Assembly: GCA_035281745.1 (NCBI GenBank)
Contig: DATEDI010000040.1
Span: 248,001 to 312,000 of the forward strand
Source of the DNA: 66-474 sp035281745
Lineage (GTDB): Bacteria; Pseudomonadota; Gammaproteobacteria; Xanthomonadales; Rhodanobacteraceae
Length of the DNA: 64,000 bases
Direction of reading: 5' to 3'
The translations under genes and the position numbers were made by a program. Shown piece by piece: positions 9,666 to 17,726 of this stretch (positions are counted from its first letter, which is position 1; each line of letters begins with the position of its first letter). The notes beneath the pieces are model-generated. The model worked only from the letters and a program-made list of their open reading frames with translations, did not search any database and was not told where the DNA came from.

Positions 9666-10421
9666 TCAATGCGCCAGCAGGGCCCGCACGATGGCGGGCA
9701 CTTGTTCCGTGGCCGCAGCGAGGTGCGCGTGGATTTCCGCGAGGCTGATCGGCGCGTCGGGGTCGGGTCCGCGACCGGCGGCCCAATTGGCGACCACGGC
9801 GATGCAGGCGTACTCCATGCCGCGCTCGCGCGCCAGCACCGCTTCGGGCATCCCGGTCATGCCCACCAGATCGCAGCCGTCGCGGCGCATGCGCGCGATT
9901 TCGGCGCGGGTTTCGAGACGCGGTCCCTGGGTGACGCCGTAGCACCCGCCATCGACCACCCCGACACCGGCCCGATGCGCCGCGTCCAGCAGCGCGCGAC
10001 GCAGCCCTTCGGTGTAGGGCTCGCCGAACTCGACGTGCAGCACCGCCTCGCCCTCCGCATCGCAGAAACTCGAAACGCGGTGCGTGTAGTCGATCAACTG
10101 GTCCGGAACCGCCAGCACCCGCGGCCCCATGTCGTCGCGGATGCCGCCCACGGCGTTCACGCCGACCACCCGTCGCACGCCGAGTTCGTGCAGCGCGTCG
10201 ATGTTGGCGCGGTAGTTGACGCGGTGCGGCGCGAAAGTGTGCAGTTCGCCGTGGCGCGCGAGAAACGCCACGCGCTTGCCATACACCTCGCCGATCACGA
10301 TCGCGGACGAAGGTGCGCCCCAGCGGGTGGAGGCGTCGATCCGCTCGGGATGTTCCAGCTCCGGGAACGCGTAGACGCCGGTGCCGCCGATCACGGCAAG
10401 GTCGATCGCGGCAGCAGTCAT
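9666..10421 (-). CDS. S-methyl-5'-thioinosine phosphorylase (MTAP/PNP family)
   Basis: This 251-residue purine nucleoside phosphorylase family-2 protein has the N-terminal IGGTGVYAFPELEHP phosphate-binding segment, RHG and HRVNYRANIDAL motifs, and QGPRLETRAEIARM followed by VGMTGMPEAVLARE. The MTGMPEA form, where true MTA phosphorylases usually carry MTxxPE, is shared with proteins annotated as S-methyl-5'-thioinosine phosphorylase in Pseudomonas, hence the name; MTA phosphorylase is the alternative. It would recycle the methylthio-nucleoside by-product of polyamine synthesis to hypoxanthine and methylthioribose-1-phosphate. Its ATG overlaps the end of hpt by 4 nt (ATGA). That fits the chemistry, because hypoxanthine released here is the substrate of the upstream phosphoribosyltransferase. 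Confidence 0.88.
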   Translation of the reverse strand: MTAAAIDLAVIGGTGVYAFPELEHPERIDASTRWGAPSSAIVIGEVYGKRVAFLARHGELHTFAPHRVNYRANIDALHELGVRRVVGVNAVGGIRDDMGPRVLAVPDQLIDYTHRVSSFCDAEGEAVLHVEFGEPYTEGLRRALLDAAHRAGVGVVDGGCYGVTQGPRLETRAEIARMRRDGCDLVGMTGMPEAVLARERGMEYACIAVVANWAAGRGPDPDAPISLAEIHAHLAAATEQVPAIVRALLAH

Positions 10422-10978
10422 TCCTCATCCTCCAGCAACACATAGATGGCCGGCAGGTTGCGGCCCTGCCCGTAATAGTCGAGCCCGAAACCGAACACGT
10501 AGCGATCCGGCACTGCCATGCCCACGAAGTCCGCGGCGAGGCCCGGCACGCGACGGTCGTGGCACTTCTCGCACAAGACCGCGACCAGCACGCGCTTCGC
10601 CCCCTCGGCGAGGCAATGATCGCGCAGCGCTTCCAGCGTGTAGCCCTCGTCCAGGATGTCGTCGGCGAGGATCACGCTGCGCCCGGCGAGCCTCGCCCGC
10701 GGATGGTGCAGCCAGCGCACTTCCCGGCCGACCGTCGCATCGCCGTAGCGGGTCGCGTGCACGTAATCGAATTCGAGGTCGCAGCCGATCGCCAACGCCA
10801 GCGGCGCGGCGAAAAACAATCCGCCATTCATCACGGTGAGGAACACCGCGCGTTCGCCCTGCAGCGCCTCGCGGATGTCCCTGCCCATGCGCGCGATCGC
10901 CGCTTCGATCGAGACGCGATCATGGATGCATTCGGCGCGCGGCAGCACTGCCGCGAGCGGATGTTCCGATGCGCTCAT
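10418..10978 (-). CDS. hpt: Hypoxanthine-guanine phosphoribosyltransferase
   Basis: This 186-residue type I phosphoribosyltransferase starts MSASEHPLAAVLP. The PRPP-binding loop reads VILADDILDEGYTL, and FLTVMNGGLFFAAPLA matches the N-terminal phosphate-binding loop. It converts hypoxanthine or guanine plus PRPP to IMP or GMP. The start at 10978 is fixed by a 4-nt overlap with the upstream nagZ stop, and its own stop overlaps the start of the thioinosine phosphorylase by 4 nt. The three genes are therefore one tightly coupled unit in the order nagZ-hpt-MTIP. Members of this subgroup (hypoxanthine-guanine phosphoribosyltransferase next to MTIP) occur in several gammaproteobacteria. A xanthine preference cannot be excluded. 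Confidence 0.9.
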   Translation of the reverse strand: MSASEHPLAAVLPRAECIHDRVSIEAAIARMGRDIREALQGERAVFLTVMNGGLFFAAPLALAIGCDLEFDYVHATRYGDATVGREVRWLHHPRARLAGRSVILADDILDEGYTLEALRDHCLAEGAKRVLVAVLCEKCHDRRVPGLAADFVGMAVPDRYVFGFGLDYYGQGRNLPAIYVLLEDEE

Positions 10979-11991
10979 GTCCGGGTCGCTTCCGGCACGG
11001 GCAAGCTGGCCAGCGCCTCGACGTAGCGCGCGTGCTGCGGATCGTCCAGCAGTGCCTCCCAACCCGGCGCTACCGTACCGCAGAGGCTCGCGATCTTCTC
11101 CCCCGCGCACGGTTTGCGGCCGCGCACGACTTCGATCGCCGCATCCACCATCGTGGGGTGACACACCAGCACCAGGTCGCAACCGGCGTCGAGGTGCGCG
11201 ATGACGCGGTCGCCGATGCCGCCAGCGGATTCCGCCGCGGCCATGCCGACGTCGTCGCTGAATACCGCGCCGCCGAATCCCAAGTCGCCACGCAGCATGT
11301 CGATCCAGGTTTTCGAATAACCGGCGGCGCGCGCGTCGATCGCGGGATAGGTGACGTGCGCGACCATCACGGCTTCGGCACCGCTGGCGAAGCCTTCCAT
11401 GAACGGAACCAGGTCGGCGGCGCGGATCGCGTCCAGCGACCGCGGATCAATCGCGGCCTGCAAATGCGTGTCCTCCGGAATGGATCCGTGTCCCGGATAA
11501 TGCTTGAGCGTGGCGGCCATGCCGGCGAGGCGCATCCCGCGCACGTAGGCCGAGGCAAGCTCCGCGACGACGTGTGGATCGGCATCGAAAGCACGTTCGG
11601 CGATCACCCGGTTGCCGCGGGCAAGATCGACCACCGGCGCGAAGGACAGATCGATGCCGCTGGCCCGCACCTCGCTGGCCATCACGATCGCGTGCATTTC
11701 CGCCATCGCGATACCGGCGTCGCGGTCGCGGTAATACAGCTCGCCGATCCACGCCAGCGGCGGCAGGCGTGTGAACCCTTCGCGGAAACGCTGCACAGGC
11801 CCGCCTTCGTGGTCCACGCAAATCACGAATTCGTCGCCGCGCAGGTCGCGGAGTGCCTCGACCAGCGCGTTCAACTGCGCGCGATCGGCGTAGTTGCGGG
11901 TGAACAGGATCGCGCCGCTGACTTCGGGCGCCAGCAAGCGGGGCTTTTCGTGTTCGGCGATCTGCTTGCCTTCGATTCCGATGATCAACAT
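10975..11991 (-). CDS. nagZ: Beta-N-acetylhexosaminidase
   Basis: This is a 338-residue glycoside hydrolase family 3 enzyme without a signal peptide, as expected for cytoplasmic NagZ. Landmarks are SGAILFTRNY, CVDHEGGPVQRF, the mobile loop KHYPGHGSIPEDTH that carries the catalytic His/Asp pair, and FSDDVGM, which carries the nucleophile aspartate. NagZ removes N-acetylglucosamine from anhydro-muropeptides during peptidoglycan recycling and so influences AmpC induction where AmpR is present. It is first in a coupled set with hpt and the thioinosine phosphorylase, with a 4-nt overlap at its 3' end. Length matches the family (about 330-340 residues). Confidence 0.96.
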   Translation of the reverse strand: MLIIGIEGKQIAEHEKPRLLAPEVSGAILFTRNYADRAQLNALVEALRDLRGDEFVICVDHEGGPVQRFREGFTRLPPLAWIGELYYRDRDAGIAMAEMHAIVMASEVRASGIDLSFAPVVDLARGNRVIAERAFDADPHVVAELASAYVRGMRLAGMAATLKHYPGHGSIPEDTHLQAAIDPRSLDAIRAADLVPFMEGFASGAEAVMVAHVTYPAIDARAAGYSKTWIDMLRGDLGFGGAVFSDDVGMAAAESAGGIGDRVIAHLDAGCDLVLVCHPTMVDAAIEVVRGRKPCAGEKIASLCGTVAPGWEALLDDPQHARYVEALASLPVPEATRT

Positions 11992-12064
11992 GCGAGCGTT
12001 GAAGTGACCCGGTCGAACGACCGGAGCCGCCGATGATAAAGCAGTTGGCCGAAACGCGACCGCG

Positions 12065-13378
12065 TCAGCCGCGCTCGAACAGCGCGATCGACTCCACGTG
12101 TGCCGTGTGCGGAAACATGTCCATCACGCCCGCGGCTTCCAGCCGGAATCCGTGCTCGCGCACCAGCATACCGGCATCGCGTGCGAGCGAGGCGGGATGG
12201 CATGAGACGTAGACCACCCGCCGCACCGTCTTGCCGGGCAGTTGCTTCAACAGTTCGTCGGCGCCGCTGCGGGGCGGATCGAGCAGCATGAGGTCCCATT
12301 CGGCACGCGCCCACGCGCTGCCGCGCACGTCGCCGGCAAGATCGCCGATATGGAACTCGGCGTTGCCGATACCGTTCGCCTCCGCATTGGCGCGCGCGCG
12401 CGCCACCAGACCGGCTTCGCCTTCCACGCCGCACACGTGGCCCGCGCGTCGTGCGATCGGCAGGCTGAAGTTGCCGAGCCCGCAGAACAGGTCGAGCACG
12501 CGGTCTTCAGGACCCGGCTGCAAAAGGTCGAGCGCGTGCGCGATCATTTTCTGGTTGATCCGCGCATTCACCTGCACGAAATCCAGCGGCGTGAATGCGA
12601 GCTTCAGGTCGAAGTCGGGCAGCGCGTAATAGAGGTCCACCGGAGGCCCGTCCATCGGATGCACGCTGTCGGTGCCGCCAGGTTGCAACAGGATCACGAA
12701 GTCGTGCGCGCGCCCGAATGCGGCGAGTTTCTCGCAATCGCCATCGGACAACGGCGCGAGATGGCGGAACACCAGCGCCCGCACCGCATCGCCCGCGGAG
12801 AATTCGATCTGCGGAATCGACGCCGCACCCTCCATGCCGTTCAACAGCGCACCCAGCGCATCGAAGTGCTCGCCCAGCGCCGGGTCCAGCACGTCACAAT
12901 GCGAAATGTCCGCCACGAAGCGCGGATCGCGCTCGCGGAACCCCACCAGCGTCTTGCCCTTCTTCGGGACGTGCTTCACCGAAAGCCGCGCGCGTCGGCG
13001 ATAACCCCATACGTCCGACGTCAGCGGTTCCAACCAGCGTGCTGGTTCGACGTGCCCGATGCGCGCGAAGTTCTGCGCCAGCACATTCTGCTTGGCCGCA
13101 ATCTGCGCGGCCGGCGCCAGGTGCTGCAGCACGCAGCCGCCGCACACGCCGAAATGCGGACAGCGCGGCTCGACCCGCTCGGATGATGCGACGAGAATTT
13201 CTTCCGCAAGCGCCTCGTCGAAGCGGCGGTGTTTGCGAACGAGCTTGGCGCGCACCCGCTCACCCGGCAACGCATCGGCCACGAACACCGTCTTGCCCTC
13301 CACGTGCGCGACGCCGCGCCCGTCGTGCGAAAGGTCATCGATCGTGGCTTCGAAGCTTGCATCGCGCGGCGTCTTCAT
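12065..13378 (-). CDS. rlmD: 23S rRNA (uracil-1939-C5)-methyltransferase
   Basis: This 437-residue protein begins MKTPRDASFEATID. A TRAM RNA-binding domain (about 5-65) is followed by an iron-sulfur cluster region with CPHFGVCGGC. The SAM-dependent methyltransferase domain includes QVNARINQKMIAHAL, VLDLFCGLGNFSLPIA, LLDPPRSGADELL and the catalytic cysteine region VVYVSCHPASLARD. Most relatives have CNPATLARD, so the histidine after the cysteine is a modest variation. The enzyme methylates U1939 of 23S rRNA using an Fe-S cluster for RNA recognition. It lies 74 nt downstream of ydbL on the same strand, with a hairpin between them, so shared transcription is possible but not shown. Confidence 0.95.
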   Translation of the reverse strand: MKTPRDASFEATIDDLSHDGRGVAHVEGKTVFVADALPGERVRAKLVRKHRRFDEALAEEILVASSERVEPRCPHFGVCGGCVLQHLAPAAQIAAKQNVLAQNFARIGHVEPARWLEPLTSDVWGYRRRARLSVKHVPKKGKTLVGFRERDPRFVADISHCDVLDPALGEHFDALGALLNGMEGAASIPQIEFSAGDAVRALVFRHLAPLSDGDCEKLAAFGRAHDFVILLQPGGTDSVHPMDGPPVDLYYALPDFDLKLAFTPLDFVQVNARINQKMIAHALDLLQPGPEDRVLDLFCGLGNFSLPIARRAGHVCGVEGEAGLVARARANAEANGIGNAEFHIGDLAGDVRGSAWARAEWDLMLLDPPRSGADELLKQLPGKTVRRVVYVSCHPASLARDAGMLVREHGFRLEAAGVMDMFPHTAHVESIALFERG

Positions 13379-13413
13379 CCGCGCATCTTGCCAGACGTGT
13401 CAAGCGGAACCGC

Positions 13414-13435
13414 TCACGACCGAAGAGGGTCGTGA
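13414..13435. repeat. Short hairpin between ydbL and rlmD
   Basis: An 8-bp perfect stem, TCACGACC and GGTCGTGA, encloses a 6-nt loop in the 74-nt gap between the two minus-strand genes. There is no U tract on either strand, so it is more likely a weak attenuator or an mRNA end-stabilising structure than a strong terminator. Confidence 0.5.
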
Positions 13436-13452
13436 TCGGGGACGACGTCACG

Positions 13453-14076
13453 TCATTTCTTTTGCCAGTTGCCGGACGCGTCCTGGTAGTACCAACCCGC
13501 GTGGGCGCGGCTGATCCATTGCTTGGCAAACGATTCGCGCATCCGCTGCGTCCATTCCGGGTGCCCGTTGGCCACTGCGATCTGCTTGTACAAATCGGCA
13601 CGGTCGGCGTTCTCGGCGGCCACCGCCTGTGTGGCCCGCCCGCGCTGCGCCAGCGGAATCTTCGACGCATCGCGGATCGCGACGTCGCCGTTGTGGGTGA
13701 AGCCGATCGCCCCCGACGTCAGCAGACCCTGCAGGACCGACTGGAACCGATCGCGCATGCGCGCCTCGACCGCCTGGATCGCCGGGGTCCGGATGTCGAG
13801 GTTGGGTTGCGACTCGGCCGCATACGCCGCCGGGATCAGCGCGTCGAGTATGCGCATCGAGAGCGGTTCGGACTGCGACGACGGCGCGCTGGCGGGTGGC
13901 GGCTGCGTGCTCGAAGACGGCGCCGGCGACGGCCCGGACACATCGGGCCCGATGATGTTGCCGATGACCTTGTCGGCCGCCTGTTGCGCGGCGGCTGCCG
14001 GAAAATACACGTTGATGGTGACGCAGCCGGCCAGCAGGGCCAGCGAAAAGGCGAGCAGGAAAACCGACTTGCGCAT
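13453..14076 (-). CDS. YdbL-family (DUF1318) lipoprotein with a YnbE-like N-terminal strand
   Basis: This 207-residue protein starts at ATG 14076, which has GGAGA upstream. The N-terminus MRKSVFLLAFSLALLAGC is a lipoprotein signal with lipobox LAGC, so Cys18 should be lipidated. Right after it comes VTINVYFPAAAAQQA, then a Pro/Ser-rich linker (about 45-80). The C-terminal DUF1318 domain (about 105-207) ends in ASGNWQKK, like E. coli YdbL. E. coli has three genes, ydbH-ynbE-ydbL, where YnbE is a small lipoprotein with an ITINxNV strand and YdbL is exported but not lipidated. Only 85 nt separate this gene from ydbH here, and no ynbE is present. I infer that lipidation and the YnbE-like strand are carried by this protein. 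It should act at the outer membrane with YdbH in lipid transport. Confidence 0.85.
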   Translation of the reverse strand: MRKSVFLLAFSLALLAGCVTINVYFPAAAAQQAADKVIGNIIGPDVSGPSPAPSSSTQPPPASAPSSQSEPLSMRILDALIPAAYAAESQPNLDIRTPAIQAVEARMRDRFQSVLQGLLTSGAIGFTHNGDVAIRDASKIPLAQRGRATQAVAAENADRADLYKQIAVANGHPEWTQRMRESFAKQWISRAHAGWYYQDASGNWQKK

Positions 14077-14161
14077 CGCTTGTCTCCGTTGTTTGTGCAG
14101 CGGGCACCGATTCACCGACACTCGCCGTGGCTTTCGAGTTTACACGTTCGAACCGAATGCC

Positions 14162-16189
14162 TTATTTGATCACTGGGCCATTGCCCTTGGTCGCCGACTC
14201 CAGGCGACTCACCAGCGTCGCCCAATCGACTTCGCGCTGGTGGCCAATCACCGTGATATGTGGCAGGCCGCTGCCTTCGACAATGGTGTAGCCGTTGTCG
14301 TCGGAGTCGGGATCGGGCGTGATGCCGCCCATCGTGCACACGCCTTTCACCAGCGTACAACTCAGCCCGATCCGCGAGTAGCCGAAGGTCTTGAACACGC
14401 GCAGCGCGATGCTCTGCAGCCCGCCCGCGATGCCGCCGCCGCCGACTTCGGTGAGGCTCTTGATGGCGTGTTGGCTGATCTTGCCGCCGTCATCAGCGGT
14501 CAGCTTCGCCTTGAACGAAACCGGATTCCAGTTGACCAGTTCGAGCCCATCGATTTTCCCGTCGAGGCGTCCGGTGATTTCGCCGAAGTCGAACACGCCG
14601 GTCAGTTGCGCCAGATCCAGTTGCTGCATGTCGATGTCGGCGGCAAGCCGCGGCGTGCTGCCCAACGGATGCAGCATACCGAGGTTGGTCACACTCACCG
14701 AGCCGCCGAAAACATCCAGCGACAAGCCGCCAGCGAACACCAGTTCGTCGCCGCGGTAACTCAGGTCCGGCACCGCGCCACCCAGCTTGCCGCCGAACGC
14801 GGGCCAGCCTAAGGCCTTGCACAACTGGGGCAAGTCGACATCGGTGACGGCAAAGGCCGCCGACAATTGTTTGGCTTTCCCGGCGTCGGGTCGCCACACC
14901 AAGCGGTTGAGCTGGAACGAACCACCAAGCAACGTGGTCGTCACCGGCGCGCGCAGCGTCAGCGCCCCCGACGAATCCTCGAGTTCGAGTCTGGCCGGCC
15001 CGAATGCGATGCGGTACATCGCCAGCGCGTTCCAGCTCAACGTGGTCGCGGGACGCGAAACTTTCGCCCGCCAGTCGACCTTGCCATTCAGGCCGGAGAT
15101 CGCGAGGCTGCCGCCGTGGCTGTCCATCGACACGTTCTCGGCGGTCAAGTCGAACGCCTTCAATTCGCCATCGTCGAGGCGGAGCGACCCGGCGACGGCG
15201 CCGGATGTCTCCAGTTGTGCAAACCCGGTGAGGTTTTGCACGAAGGCAGTGCCGTAGCGCGCGTAGGCCGCCGGAAAGGTCGCCGCGAAACGGGTGAGGT
15301 CGATTCTCGCGATAGCTCCCTTGCGATCGAAACCCAGGCTCCCCGAAACGCGCAGTGCATCGCGATCATCGAAGTCGAGCGAATCGATGGCGATGCCCGC
15401 AGGCCCCACCGTGGCGGACACGTGCAGGCTGGCGGGGTGCGAAGGCAACTGCGCGTACAGCGGACCCAGCAACATCTGCCCACCGCGCAGGGAACCATCG
15501 AACATCGCGCTGGTGGAGACCGGGCCATTCTCGATCCGAAATGTCCCGGCGGCATCCAGCTTCTGGGCAGCGATGGTGCCAGCCTTGCTGTCGAGCGACA
15601 CGTCCGCGACATCGATGCGCCCGGTGATGCGCGTGCCGCCGGTGGCCAGATCCAGCGCCACCGTTCCGGCTGCCTCGCCGCCGTTGAGCCGTCCGTCGGG
15701 CCATGCCGAAGCCAGCACGCCACGCAACCACGTGAGCGGCAGTGCGGCCAGCGTCATCTGGATGTGGGTGGTCTGGTCCAGCGGCAAAAGGGCGCTGATT
15801 GCGCTCTTGCCCTGTTGCACGTCCACGGCCAGCGTGCCGCCATCGGGATCGTAGACGATCACGAGGCTGGCATCGGCCAGCGCGTCGCCAGGCGCACGCC
15901 GGGTCGCCACGTGGCCGGTGAACTTCCAGGCATTGCCGACCGCCTGCTGCGGTTCGCCTCGCAAATCGAGCGCCACGTCGCGCCACCCGAGCGCCGGCAC
16001 CGACACCTTGGCCGCCTTCAACGTCAACTGCGGGCGCCCGTCGGCGCCGAGGGACGCATCCATCTGCACGTCGGCAAGGGTGACGCCGGGCAGCGTCAGC
16101 GACTCGGCCTGCATGCGCACGGCCGCCTGCGCGCATGCGCACGCGAGCAGCAGACATGCCGCCACCAGCCATTGACGCCAACTTGTCAC
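14162..16189 (-). CDS. ydbH: YdbH-family AsmA-like intermembrane lipid transport protein
   Basis: This 675-residue protein begins at GTG 16189 with a short N-terminal hydrophobic segment (residues 6-23) that could be a signal or a membrane anchor. The body is rich in beta-strand-like repeats without cysteine clusters, as expected for the bridge-like AsmA/YdbH fold. The C-terminus (FGYSRIGLSCTLVKGVCTMGG, then IVEGSGLPHITVIGH) is the conserved YdbH end. In E. coli, YdbH, TamB and YhdP are partly redundant in moving phospholipids to the outer membrane. At 675 residues it is shorter than E. coli YdbH (about 880), so the bridge may be shorter. It is the first gene of a minus-strand unit with ydbL 85 nt downstream, and is divergent from the receiver-Hpt gene. 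Confidence 0.85.
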   Translation of the reverse strand: MTSWRQWLVAACLLLACACAQAAVRMQAESLTLPGVTLADVQMDASLGADGRPQLTLKAAKVSVPALGWRDVALDLRGEPQQAVGNAWKFTGHVATRRAPGDALADASLVIVYDPDGGTLAVDVQQGKSAISALLPLDQTTHIQMTLAALPLTWLRGVLASAWPDGRLNGGEAAGTVALDLATGGTRITGRIDVADVSLDSKAGTIAAQKLDAAGTFRIENGPVSTSAMFDGSLRGGQMLLGPLYAQLPSHPASLHVSATVGPAGIAIDSLDFDDRDALRVSGSLGFDRKGAIARIDLTRFAATFPAAYARYGTAFVQNLTGFAQLETSGAVAGSLRLDDGELKAFDLTAENVSMDSHGGSLAISGLNGKVDWRAKVSRPATTLSWNALAMYRIAFGPARLELEDSSGALTLRAPVTTTLLGGSFQLNRLVWRPDAGKAKQLSAAFAVTDVDLPQLCKALGWPAFGGKLGGAVPDLSYRGDELVFAGGLSLDVFGGSVSVTNLGMLHPLGSTPRLAADIDMQQLDLAQLTGVFDFGEITGRLDGKIDGLELVNWNPVSFKAKLTADDGGKISQHAIKSLTEVGGGGIAGGLQSIALRVFKTFGYSRIGLSCTLVKGVCTMGGITPDPDSDDNGYTIVEGSGLPHITVIGHQREVDWATLVSRLESATKGNGPVIK

Positions 16190-16275
16190 GGGAACCCTTT
16201 TCCGCTATGACTGGCCCGATTGTGCCAGCCCACGTCCGAATGGATGCCAACGAGAGCCTGGGACCGGTCGCCGCC

Positions 16276-16992
16276 ATGCAATTTCGGGTGCTTCTGGCCG
16301 AAGACGATCCGGTCAGCCGTGCATTTCTCGCCGAGGCCATCCGCGCCTGCGGCGCCGAAGTCACCGACTGCGGCGACGGCGGTGCGGCGCTGCGGGTGGC
16401 GCGCGCGCAGGCCTTCGACTTGCTGATCCTCGATCATCACCTGCCCGCCCGGAACGGCGATGCCGTGCTGGCGGCGCTGCGCGGCGCTCCCGATGCGGCC
16501 TCCCGTTCGGCGCCAGCCATCGCCACCAGCGCCGCGCACGATGCCGAGGCGCCACTACTGCTGCAGGCGGGCTTCGCCGAAGTATTGCCTAAGCCGATGT
16601 CGCTCGAAATCCTGCATGATGCGCTGCATCGACACGGCTGCGTCGCGGGTTCGCCGCTCGACGACGAGGGTGCGCTGCGCGCCTGCGGCTCGACGGACGC
16701 CATGATCCGGCTGCGACGACTGTTTTTCGAACAGGAGTTGCCGAGGGCGCAGGAAGAACTCGATGGTGCAGGCGGCGACCCGCGATCGCTGCGGCCGCTC
16801 CTTCACCGGCTGCAGGCATCGTGCGGCTTCTGCGGCGCGCGAAGGCTGGCATGGGCCGCTGCAACGTTGCAGCGAGCGCTGGGAGCCGATGCCGATGCGG
16901 CATCCCTCGGCATCGCTCTGCAGGGTTTCCGCCGCGCGCTCGTGGAAACCCGCGCCAGCCTGCACGCCACCATGGAAGAAGCCGACGCGTGA
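16276..16992 (+). CDS. Receiver-Hpt two-domain response regulator
   Basis: This is a 238-residue protein if translation starts at ATG 16276 (MQFRVLLAED). In-frame ATGs at 16240 and 16207 are possible. The receiver domain (1-118) has the acidic pair at 10-11, phosphoacceptor Asp53 in ILDHHLPARNG, Ser/Thr in IATSAAH and Lys106 in LPKPMS. The C-terminal half (about 135-235) resembles a histidine phosphotransfer domain. PLLHRLQASCGFCGARRL places His177 where Hpt domains carry the phosphorylated histidine (usually HxLKGSS). There is no DNA-binding or enzymatic output. It therefore looks like a phosphorelay intermediate whose partner kinase is elsewhere. It is divergent from ydbH and converges on recO with 2 nt between stops. 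Confidence 0.82.
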   Translation: MQFRVLLAEDDPVSRAFLAEAIRACGAEVTDCGDGGAALRVARAQAFDLLILDHHLPARNGDAVLAALRGAPDAASRSAPAIATSAAHDAEAPLLLQAGFAEVLPKPMSLEILHDALHRHGCVAGSPLDDEGALRACGSTDAMIRLRRLFFEQELPRAQEELDGAGGDPRSLRPLLHRLQASCGFCGARRLAWAAATLQRALGADADAASLGIALQGFRRALVETRASLHATMEEADA

Positions 16993-16994
16993 CT

Positions 16995-17723
16995 TCAGCC
17001 TTGGCGCAGGGTGCCCGCGAGCACCCGCCAGGACTGCAACCCGCGCTCACCCACCTGCGCACCAATGACGGTTCGCACCAGGCGTCGCAAGGAAGCCAGA
17101 TCTTCCGCATCAGGGAATGTCCCGGCGGCCAGCGCGAGCAACGCGGAGCCGCGCACGCGGACGCTGCCCGGAGGCGCGCAGCGCGCCTCTTCGACGGCAC
17201 CGATCGGCCCCTCCTCTGGCAGGTAGTCGTAGGCGCGCGCTTCATCGATGGGTTCACCGCTGCCGGCGGCGGTTTCGAGTTGCAGCGCGTAACCGATTGC
17301 GGCCAGGAGATCGCGTTCGAAACAACGCAGCCGCCAGGCCAGTGACGGTGCATCCGCCAGGTCGTCCAGCAACTCGGCGTATCGATCGAACAGATGCGGA
17401 AGCGGATCGTTGCGCGCGGTCAACCGCACCAGCAATTCGTTCACGTACATCGCCGACAGCAGTGCATCGCCACGAAACGCGTGCGGTGCGCCGATTGGTT
17501 CAACTGCCGACAGCGTCTGCAGCTCGCCGCGACCGCTCCAGTCCATGCGCAGCGCCTGCAGCGGTTCCAGCGCGGAACGCGACAAGCGCGCGCGTGCGCC
17601 GCGCACACCCCGCGCCACCAGGCCCACGCGTCCGAAGTCGCGCGTGAAAGCGTCGAGCAGCAAGCTGGTTTCCCGCCATGCCCGGACATGCAGCACGTAG
17701 GCCGGTTGCGCCGCGACGCGCAT
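16995..17723 (-). CDS. recO: DNA repair protein RecO
   Basis: This 242-residue protein has an N-terminal OB fold (PAYVLHVRAWRETSLLLDAFTRDFGRVGLVARGVR) followed by the helical C-terminal domain with YVNELLVRL and RLRCFERDLLAAIGY, both typical of RecO. The zinc-finger cysteines found in some RecO proteins are not evident here, as in many gammaproteobacteria. RecO with RecR loads RecA on SSB-coated single-stranded DNA in the RecF pathway. It starts only 3 nt after the era stop, so the two are almost certainly cotranscribed and translationally coupled. Confidence 0.95.
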   Translation of the reverse strand: MRVAAQPAYVLHVRAWRETSLLLDAFTRDFGRVGLVARGVRGARARLSRSALEPLQALRMDWSGRGELQTLSAVEPIGAPHAFRGDALLSAMYVNELLVRLTARNDPLPHLFDRYAELLDDLADAPSLAWRLRCFERDLLAAIGYALQLETAAGSGEPIDEARAYDYLPEEGPIGAVEEARCAPPGSVRVRGSALLALAAGTFPDAEDLASLRRLVRTVIGAQVGERGLQSWRVLAGTLRQG

Positions 17724-17726
17724 GGG

